This document shows, in pieces, positions 45,439 to 51,686 of a stretch of 51,686 nt of DNA. The DNA is from an uncultured Saprospirales bacterium (GTDB lineage: Bacteria; Bacteroidota; Bacteroidia; Chitinophagales; Saprospiraceae), in the NCBI GenBank assembly GCA_913061325.1, contig CAJXUU010000005.1, forward strand, positions 1-51,686, written 5' to 3'. Each line of letters starts with the position of its first letter. The first letter of the stretch is position 1. Made by a program: the position numbers and the translations under genes. The notes under the pieces are model-generated. The model did not search any database. It was given only the letters and a program-made list of their open reading frames with translations, and was not told where the DNA came from.

Positions 45439-46812
45439 ATGAAACCATCCATACCAAAAGGTACGCGTGACTTCCTTCCAGCACAAGTCTATAAAAGAAA
45501 TTTTATTTTTGATACCATCAGATCTGTATTCAAAAAATATGGGTATCAGCCGATAGAAACACCTACCATGGAGAACCTTAGCACACTGACAGGGAAGTAT
45601 GGTGAGGAGGGAGATAAGCTTCTTTTCAAAATTCTAAATTCTGGAGAATTCCTAAAGAAGAATAAAAAGGAAAAAATCAATCAAGAGGATATCGATAAAG
45701 GTGAAAAGCACATTCTACCTATTGTTTCGGAAAAGGGGCTTAGATATGACCTTACAGTACCTTTTGCGAGATTCGTTGTAATGAATCAGAACGAGATCGC
45801 ACTACCATTTAAGAGGTTTCAGATACAACCAGTATGGAGAGCGGATCGCCCTCAAAAAGGCAGGTATAGAGAATTCTATCAATGTGACGTGGATGTAGTT
45901 GGTTCTAATTCTCTAATGTATGAAGCGGAGTTGGTAAAAATATACGACGAAGTTTTCCACAAACTAAATCTAAAGTCAATCATTAAGATCAACAATAGAA
46001 AGATACTTTTTGGATTAGCAGAGGCAAATGGAATCCAAGACCACTTCATGAGTATGACGATGGCTATTGATAAATTAGATAAAATAGGTGAAGAAAAGGT
46101 GATCACTGAAATGACTAATCGAGGGATAAGCGAAGAAGCTGCAAAAAATGTATTGTCTCTTCTGACCATTGATAATTTGACTGATTTAGAAAAAGAATTT
46201 ACAAACGCACCCACTGGACAAAAAGGAATAGAAGAACTAAGGGAATTTCATAACTACCTTGATCTTACTTCAGTTTACAATACTATAAAGTTTGAAATTT
46301 CACTTGCAAGAGGACTGAGCTATTATACTGGTTGTATATTCGAAGTTGAGGCGGATACTAATGTATACCCAAACCTAAAAATGGGCAGTATCGGCGGTGG
46401 TGGAAGGTATGATGACCTGACAGGAAATTTTGGACTTAAAGGTGTGTCTGGGGTAGGGGTATCGTTCGGTGCTGAACGTATATATGACGTGATGGAAGAG
46501 GAAAACTTATTCCCTCATGGAGTAGAAAAAGACCTCGATGTGTTACTAATCGCTTTTGATGATGAAACTCACAAATTTGCATTTAAGCAACTGCAATTAC
46601 TAAGGTCTATGAATGTTGTCGCAGATCTTTATCCTGACCCTGCCAAAATGCAAAAGCAGATGAAATATGCAAATGCTAGGAAAGTGCCATATGTATTATT
46701 AATAGGATCAAAAGAAATGGAAACAGGAGAGTTCACGCTTAAGAATATGAATACTGGAGAACAAAGCCTGCTTACATTTGATGAAGTAGTAGAAAAGATA
46801 GCTACAGCATGA
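45439..46812 (+). CDS. hisS: Histidyl-tRNA synthetase
   Basis: 457 residues, class II synthetase. KGTRDFLPAQ at the N terminus, motif 2 with RADRPQKGRYREFYQCDVD, the histidine A motif LARGLSYYTGCIFEV, then a Gly-rich GSIGGGGRYDDL segment and a motif 3 GVGVSFGAERIYD, followed by the anticodon-binding domain. Ends overlap gatA by ATGA, so the two are co-translated. Confidence 0.97.
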   Translation: MKPSIPKGTRDFLPAQVYKRNFIFDTIRSVFKKYGYQPIETPTMENLSTLTGKYGEEGDKLLFKILNSGEFLKKNKKEKINQEDIDKGEKHILPIVSEKGLRYDLTVPFARFVVMNQNEIALPFKRFQIQPVWRADRPQKGRYREFYQCDVDVVGSNSLMYEAELVKIYDEVFHKLNLKSIIKINNRKILFGLAEANGIQDHFMSMTMAIDKLDKIGEEKVITEMTNRGISEEAAKNVLSLLTIDNLTDLEKEFTNAPTGQKGIEELREFHNYLDLTSVYNTIKFEISLARGLSYYTGCIFEVEADTNVYPNLKMGSIGGGGRYDDLTGNFGLKGVSGVGVSFGAERIYDVMEEENLFPHGVEKDLDVLLIAFDDETHKFAFKQLQLLRSMNVVADLYPDPAKMQKQMKYANARKVPYVLLIGSKEMETGEFTLKNMNTGEQSLLTFDEVVEKIATA

Positions 46813-48239
46813 TACTTCCGAAAAAGAACCTAAAAGAAATACAGTCTGACCTTGATTCAGGTTTATATAGCATGTCAGATTTATTGATGGGTTATATAGG
46901 TCAGGCAAAACAGCATGAATCGCTCAATGTTTATATTGAGATATATGAATCCGAAGCAAAGGAAGAAGCCGGACGAATAGATAGGAAGATAAAAAACGGT
47001 GATAGACTTGGAAGCTTATACGGTTGTGTCATTTCTGTAAAGGATGTCATATCACAGAAAGATCAAGGATTGAGTGCTGCCTCTAGAATATTAGAAGATT
47101 ACAAATCTCCGTACAATGCTACTGCTATCGAAAGACTATTGGAGGAAGATGCAATCATTATTGGTCGGACAAATTGTGATGAGTTCGGTATGGGATCTGC
47201 TAATGAAAATAGTATCTATGGACCTACTAAAAATGGAGCTGACGCTGAACGAGTTCCTGGTGGATCTAGTGGTGCTGCTGCAGTATCTGTTCAAATGAAT
47301 ACTTGCCTCATTGCACTAGGATCTGATACTGGTGGATCTGTGCGTCAACCAGCTTCTTTTTGTGGAGTATATGGTTTGAAACCATCCTACGGTCGTATTT
47401 CTAGGTATGGATTGATAGCCTATGCATCCTCATTTGATCAGATAGGGATATTAGGATACGATCCAGATGATATAGGGAGAGTATTAGAGGTAGCAGCTGG
47501 TAAAGACCCAATGGATGCCACGTCTTCTAGTCAAAAAGTTAATTCTTATGATAAAATTGATGTTAAGTCCAATCCCAAAATAGCTTATTTCCCTTCTTTG
47601 ATTGACCATGAAAAACTGGATGAAAGCATTAGAGTTAATGTTTTACAAAAAATCGAACAATTGCGCTCTTCTGGCGCTTCTATAATCGCGAAAGATTTTG
47701 AGTACGCAGATTATTTGGTTCCTACTTACTATGTATTGACAACTGCTGAGGCGTCTACAAATCTTAGTAGGTATGATGGTGTACGTTATGGACATAGATC
47801 TAATTCTTCTAAAAATTTAGAAGAGATGTATGTCAATAGCCGCACAGAGGGATTCGGTAAAGAAGTGAAGAGGCGAATTATGCTAGGAACATATGTATTG
47901 AGCGAAGGATACTTTGATGCATATTTCACCAAAGCCCAACAAGTAAGAAAGTTGATCACAGAAGAAATGGATAAGGTCTTGGATGAATGCGATTTTTTGA
48001 TCTTGCCAACGAGCACAAGCCTGCCATGGAAGATTGGAGAAATGGCAGGTGACCCCATCTCTGTTTATTTATCGGACATGTACACCGTTTTGGCGAACCT
48101 TACTGGATTACCTGCTATAAGTATCCCATCAGGCACTAATAATGAAGGATTACCGTTTGGTATTCAGTTAATGTCAAAAAAGTATTCAGAATACGACCTC
48201 TTATCTATTGCAAAAAGCTTAAAATCTACTAATTCTTAA
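46809..48239 (+). CDS. gatA: Asp/Glu-tRNA amidotransferase subunit A
   Basis: 476 residues of the amidase-signature family. SVKDVI gives the catalytic Lys; VPGGSSGAAAVSVQ and SDTGGSVRQPASF give the cis-Ser and nucleophilic Ser; PSYGRISRYGLIAYASSFDQIG is the usual GatA track. It provides ammonia for conversion of Glu-tRNA(Gln) or Asp-tRNA(Asn) by GatCAB. gatB and gatC are not in the window. The start overlaps the hisS stop by four bases, a tRNA-charging pair. Confidence 0.95.
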   Translation: MILPKKNLKEIQSDLDSGLYSMSDLLMGYIGQAKQHESLNVYIEIYESEAKEEAGRIDRKIKNGDRLGSLYGCVISVKDVISQKDQGLSAASRILEDYKSPYNATAIERLLEEDAIIIGRTNCDEFGMGSANENSIYGPTKNGADAERVPGGSSGAAAVSVQMNTCLIALGSDTGGSVRQPASFCGVYGLKPSYGRISRYGLIAYASSFDQIGILGYDPDDIGRVLEVAAGKDPMDATSSSQKVNSYDKIDVKSNPKIAYFPSLIDHEKLDESIRVNVLQKIEQLRSSGASIIAKDFEYADYLVPTYYVLTTAEASTNLSRYDGVRYGHRSNSSKNLEEMYVNSRTEGFGKEVKRRIMLGTYVLSEGYFDAYFTKAQQVRKLITEEMDKVLDECDFLILPTSTSLPWKIGEMAGDPISVYLSDMYTVLANLTGLPAISIPSGTNNEGLPFGIQLMSKKYSEYDLLSIAKSLKSTNS

Positions 48240-48362
48240 GAAGTTGTCTTTTTTTAATGAAAAGGCAAACCTGCCAAAGGTTGGCATAGTTATTGTTTAT
48301 TAACATAATACATATTATATAAATAATTAATGTGTAATATTATGGAAATGAATAATTATATG

Positions 48363-48370
48363 TACCTTTG
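48363..48370 (+). promoter_or_regulatory. Candidate -7 element of the lytic transglycosylase gene
   Basis: TACCTTTG, a full TAnnTTTG match, followed by a leader of about 125 nt to the ATG at 48500. No TTG at the usual distance upstream. Confidence 0.5.
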
Positions 48371-48499
48371 CGCCACCAAAATAAAGCGTGAGCTGTTTTT
48401 TGGGACAAAAGCAAATAAAATACTGTTGTTTACGCATTCCCCTAATATAATATTGCGCAAATAACAACCCATAATTCGATTTTAATTAAATATTAATCC

Positions 48500-49702
48500 A
48501 TGAACAGAATATTTCATACTGCTCTGCAGTGTAAAGTCATACTCTTAGCCTTATTTATGGGGTTATCAGCATCTCCTGGGGTCTTCGGGAACGTGACATC
48601 TGAAATGCACAAGACAATAGAGGAAAGAATCCTTAGCCTTGGTAGTTCTGTAGAGCTCCAATATAGCTCAGAAGTAAAGAGAAGAATTAATCAGTACGTT
48701 ATTCGTCAAAGAAAGATGAGTGAAGTCTTGATTGGACGCAGCAAAATTTACTTTCCTACTTTCGAGCAAATCTTAAAAGAAAAAGGACTTCCTACAGATC
48801 TAAAATACCTTTCTGTTGTAGAATCTGGTTTGAGACCAGCCGCTACATCAAGATCAGGAGCTGCTGGATTGTGGCAATTTATGAGACCTACAGGAAAGAT
48901 GATGGGCCTTAAAATATCTAGAACGGTTGACGAAAGACGTGATGTCGAAAAATCCACTAGAGCAGCAGCTGAATATCTGTTAAAGTTATATGGTCAATTT
49001 GATGATTGGACATTGGCAATAGCAGCATATAACTGTGGACCTGGAAACATGCGTAAAGCAATAAGAAAGTCAGGAGGTAAGAAAAGTTTTTGGGAAGTTA
49101 TGAAATACTTGCCTAAGGAAACTAGAGAATATATACCCAAATTCATTGCTGTGACATATGTTATGAACTACTACTATGAGCACGACATTATGCCGGCGAC
49201 TCCAAATCAAAATCTTATCAATACAAGTACTGCTAAAGTGTATGAGTCATTAAATCTTAGGACACTTAGTAAGGAGTTGGATATAAAGTTATCGACTATG
49301 CGTACTTTAAATCCTAGTTTTATTAGAAACTATATTCCTAATTCTGAAGACGGAAAATACAATTTAGTATTGCCTACACCAGAAATGAGAATAGTAGCTG
49401 GAAAGTATAATGTACTAGCCGCGCTACCAAAATTGGAAGAAAAGAAAATGAATGAAGAGGCAATCGTAAATATAGCTAGACCTTCTATCGAGATTAAAAA
49501 TATACCACAGGCACAATATTTAACTAAAGATGGTGGAGGCCAACCTAGCAAGGTGAAATCTATGTATGTTCATACTGTGGCTCTAGGTAGGAAGAGAAAT
49601 AAAAATTACGACTACAAGCCAGATGCTTATAAGATGGATAATAGAAAATATACTATAGCTTCTATTGTTGATATTGTAAAATCGGCTATGAAGTCCTTAT
49701 AG
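48500..49702 (+). CDS. Membrane-bound or periplasmic lytic transglycosylase (MltD/SLT-like)
   Basis: 400 residues with a signal peptide (to about GVFGN). Family 1 lytic transglycosylase domain at about 85-230: catalytic Glu108 in SVVESGLRP, then SGAAGLWQFMRPTGKMMG and AIAAYNCGPGNMRKAI, all classical SLT motifs. After it, a LysM-like segment (STAKVYESLNLRTLSKELD, then LNPSFIRNYIP). It cleaves peptidoglycan to 1,6-anhydromuropeptides. The last 80 residues are basic and unassigned. Single gene with its own promoter-like box. Confidence 0.92.
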   Translation: MNRIFHTALQCKVILLALFMGLSASPGVFGNVTSEMHKTIEERILSLGSSVELQYSSEVKRRINQYVIRQRKMSEVLIGRSKIYFPTFEQILKEKGLPTDLKYLSVVESGLRPAATSRSGAAGLWQFMRPTGKMMGLKISRTVDERRDVEKSTRAAAEYLLKLYGQFDDWTLAIAAYNCGPGNMRKAIRKSGGKKSFWEVMKYLPKETREYIPKFIAVTYVMNYYYEHDIMPATPNQNLINTSTAKVYESLNLRTLSKELDIKLSTMRTLNPSFIRNYIPNSEDGKYNLVLPTPEMRIVAGKYNVLAALPKLEEKKMNEEAIVNIARPSIEIKNIPQAQYLTKDGGGQPSKVKSMYVHTVALGRKRNKNYDYKPDAYKMDNRKYTIASIVDIVKSAMKSL

Positions 49703-49787
49703 GAAAAAACCAAATAAAATTAAGATATTTGAAACACTATTTGAAGGAGACTTTGGATGGTGTTTTCTTTTAAATAAAATTGTTAGC

Positions 49788-50387
49788 ATGTTAATAGTCC
49801 AAGACGTATTGATAAGTGATGATGTGATAGAGCAAGAATTTATCTGTAACCTATCTGCCTGTAAAGGAGCTTGTTGTTGGGACGGAGACTATGGAGCACC
49901 TGTTACCGCAGAAGAAGAACAAACTATATCAAGTATATTGGAAGTAATAAAACCTAACCTACCTTTAGAAAGTCAAAAATTACTAGAAGAAAAAGGGGCA
50001 TTTGGTAATTTTACTAAGGAGAATTGGAGAGGGACAGCTTTACATCCCAATGGTTCATGTGTATTTATGATTTTTGATGAAGGAGGGACGGCCCAATGTG
50101 GGATAGAAAAGACACAACAAACAGGAGCTATAGAATTCAAAAAACCACTCTCTTGTCATCTTTACCCTATTAGAGTAAATAAACAAGAACCCGCTAGCTT
50201 CGAAGCATGGAATTATGATGTTTGGGAGATTTGTTCTACTGCTTGTGATCTTGGAAAAAAAGAATCTTTACCTGTCTACAAATTTCTCAAAGAAGCAATC
50301 GTAAGATATAAAGGTGAGCACTTTTATGATGAATTAGATCAAGCAGCCGAGCACATGTTAGCGCAGAAAAATGAAAATAATACATAA
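49788..50387 (+). CDS. DUF3109 family Cys-rich protein
   Basis: 199 residues with many conserved Cys: CNLSACKGACCWDGDYGAP at the N terminus, then PNGSCVFM, AQCGIEKT, SCHLYPIRV and WEICSTACDLG. The pattern CxxxCxxxCC and the spacing of the later Cys fit DUF3109, a Bacteroidota-type family probably holding an Fe-S cluster or zinc, as in related YkgJ/CxxCxxCC proteins. No signal peptide, so cytosolic. It follows the transglycosylase by 85 bp in the same direction. Function is unknown. Confidence 0.88.
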   Translation: MLIVQDVLISDDVIEQEFICNLSACKGACCWDGDYGAPVTAEEEQTISSILEVIKPNLPLESQKLLEEKGAFGNFTKENWRGTALHPNGSCVFMIFDEGGTAQCGIEKTQQTGAIEFKKPLSCHLYPIRVNKQEPASFEAWNYDVWEICSTACDLGKKESLPVYKFLKEAIVRYKGEHFYDELDQAAEHMLAQKNENNT

Positions 50388-50547
50388 CTATTCTGCATTG
50401 TTAATCTACGCATAGTATGAATTGCGTTTAAAAAAATACATACAATTGGCTGTTTCATATTCTTATATATGTTATAGGCAGATAACGAAAAAAGAAATGC
50501 AACCAAAAGGTGCAAAAAGCAGAGTTTTTCATTTTTTTTAAAAAAAC

Positions 50548-50581
50548 TTGCTTTCCAAGAGATTAAAATAATATAAATTTG
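50548..50581 (+). promoter_or_regulatory. Promoter of the GH16 gene, nearly leaderless
   Basis: TAAATTTG-type -7 element (TAaaTTTG, 50574-50581) with TTG 23 bp upstream (50548-50550). The ATG at 50587 is five bases after the element, so the mRNA is probably leaderless or has a very short leader. The upstream in-frame GTG at 50581 lies inside this element and is thus not the start. Confidence 0.55.
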
Positions 50582-50586
50582 TGATT

Positions 50587-51384
50587 ATGAGAAATATAAA
50601 ATCTGTCTTACTTTTTGCAACGTTATTATTGTTCACAGGCCTTAGTTGTTCTTCTGATGATGATACTCCTGAAGAACCTAACAACGGAAATGGAAGTAGT
50701 GGAAATAATGACGAATTACTATGGTCAGATGAATTTGACGGTAACGGAACGATCAATACAAATTTTTGGAATTTTGAAACTGGCGGAGGAGGCTGGGGTA
50801 ATCAAGAAGTTCAAATTTACTCAAGCAGTAGCGATAATGTTTATAAAGATGATGGAGTATTAAAAATAAAAGTCATTAAAGAAGCTGATGGATCATACAC
50901 CTCTGGTCGTATCACTACACAAAATAAAATTGATTTCAAGTATGGAAGGGTTGATATCCGTGCAAAACTCCCTTCAGTCGCTGGTACTTGGCCCGCATTA
51001 TGGATGTTAGGGGACAACTTCAGTTCTGTCGGATGGCCACATTGTGGGGAAATTGACATAATGGAGCAGTTTGAGGATAAATCATATGTAGCAGCCACTT
51101 GTCATTGGAATAATAATGGTAATACTGCCAGCTATGGAGAGTCTGTTAATTTGAGCACCCCAACAGACTTTCATATTTATTCTTTAGTCTGGGCAGAAGG
51201 AAGTGTAAAGGTTTTATTAGATGATGTTCAGTTTTATACTATTTCTACTAATACTACCATGCCTTTTGATGCTGATTTTTTCTTCATATTCAACGTTGCA
51301 ATGGGAGGGACAAATGGCGGTACGATAGATCCTAATTTTACTACTGATGTCATGGAAGTTGATTATGTAAGAGTTTATCAATAA
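50587..51384 (+). CDS. GH16 family beta-glucanase (laminarinase-like) lipoprotein
   Basis: 265 residues. Signal peptide with LSC, lipidated Cys21, then a Ser/Asp/Asn-rich linker to the enzyme domain. The GH16 catalytic motif ExDxxE is GEIDIMEQF with Glu155 (nucleophile), Asp157 and Glu160 (acid/base). Around it are WPALWMLG and the substrate-cleft VATCHWNNNG. The jelly roll closes with VMEVDYVRVYQ. It would hydrolyse beta-1,3/1,4-glucans at the cell surface. No polysaccharide locus or SusC/D genes lie beside it in the window. Start chosen at 50587 by promoter position. Confidence 0.93.
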   Translation: MRNIKSVLLFATLLLFTGLSCSSDDDTPEEPNNGNGSSGNNDELLWSDEFDGNGTINTNFWNFETGGGGWGNQEVQIYSSSSDNVYKDDGVLKIKVIKEADGSYTSGRITTQNKIDFKYGRVDIRAKLPSVAGTWPALWMLGDNFSSVGWPHCGEIDIMEQFEDKSYVAATCHWNNNGNTASYGESVNLSTPTDFHIYSLVWAEGSVKVLLDDVQFYTISTNTTMPFDADFFFIFNVAMGGTNGGTIDPNFTTDVMEVDYVRVYQ

Positions 51385-51686
51385 AATGAAACCCCCAATT
51401 TAGTAGTCAGAATGATTTGTTTCCTGTGGGAACAATGTTTTGTAATACAGCAGAAGTCTAATTCAGAAAATTCTATCTTCTTTTATATCTCTTCAAAATG
51501 CTGAATAGATTGTTGATAATAATTTAATATCTGAAATTTGAAATAATGGGAAGTTCTTTGATTCCAATATAAATAGTAGAAGGATAAAAATTGATATTTG
51601 ACATCATTATTTACAAATTATACCATTTACCTTTGAAATTGTCGGTTATTATTTAGTTTTTTCATTGCGATCCTTCGTTAAAAATA
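51385..51686. other. Right end of the window
   Basis: 302 bp with no gene. A TACCTTTG (51628-51635) with the TAnnTTTG pattern probably belongs to a gene just beyond the right edge. No terminator hairpin is convincing behind the GH16 gene. Confidence 0.4.

Noticed and set aside
50581-50586. GTG at 50581 as the GH16 start
   Set aside because: It lies within the TAnnTTTG promoter element, so it would not be transcribed; ATG at 50587 gives a good lipoprotein signal.

Overview
The window is an AT-rich stretch of a Bacteroidota chromosome. The evidence is an outer-membrane repertoire of TonB-dependent receptors with carboxypeptidase-like N-terminal domains, a PorV/PorQ-family barrel, a type IX secretion C-terminal sorting domain, promoter boxes of the Bacteroidota type (TTTG/TTG, then TAnnTTTG), and near absence of Shine-Dalgarno sequences. 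The triplet of TonB receptor, giant surface protein and PorV-like protein suggests Saprospiria, Chitinophagia or Flavobacteriia, but I cannot settle the family from sequence alone. Nearly all of it is chromosomal housekeeping or cell-surface DNA. I saw no prophage, integrase, transposase or CRISPR array.

Layout. 0-5.5 kb: a fatty acid desaturase, a short-chain dehydrogenase, and two thiol-disulfide genes: a stand-alone DsbD N-terminal-like domain followed by a DsbD carrying two more copies of it. 5.5-6.6 kb: a gene-free 1.1 kb with two terminator-type hairpins, a degenerate repeat cluster and, on the minus strand, a striking tRNA-like element with a class II body, GUC at the anticodon position and a 94-nt variable region. 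6.6-9.9 kb: fused isobutyryl-CoA mutase IcmF. 9.9-11.8 kb: a junction of two gene remnants, then a probable type IX secretion cargo protein. 12.1-16.3 kb: an outer-membrane barrel protein facing a tight operon of M28 peptidase, hpt, an AtpZ-like protein and purine nucleoside phosphorylase, then a small Cys-rich secreted protein. 16.6-23.3 kb: a probable iron-uptake cluster (DUF4856 lipoprotein, imelysin, HTTM membrane protein, TonB receptor) behind a textbook Bacteroidota promoter. 23.5-31.6 kb: an unrecognised exported protein, a LysE-family exporter, secA, an M29 aminopeptidase and a D-2-hydroxyacid dehydrogenase. 31.8-40.9 kb: the TonB receptor / 1405-residue surface protein / PorV-like triplet. 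41-48.2 kb: greA, a HIT-CoA-binding fusion, uvrA (minus), a 30-residue lipoprotein-like ORF, and hisS-gatA with overlapping ends. 48.5-51.4 kb: a lytic transglycosylase, a DUF3109 protein and a GH16 glucanase lipoprotein.

How the genes fit together: the DsbD pair would pass reductant to the periplasm. hpt and purine nucleoside phosphorylase form a purine salvage pair. The DUF4856-imelysin-HTTM-receptor cluster looks like one surface uptake system. The porV-like triplet looks like a surface-assembly unit. The feature that annotation explains least is the tRNA-like element at 6020-6182. Identifications rest on motif recognition by eye; no search or folding program was run.
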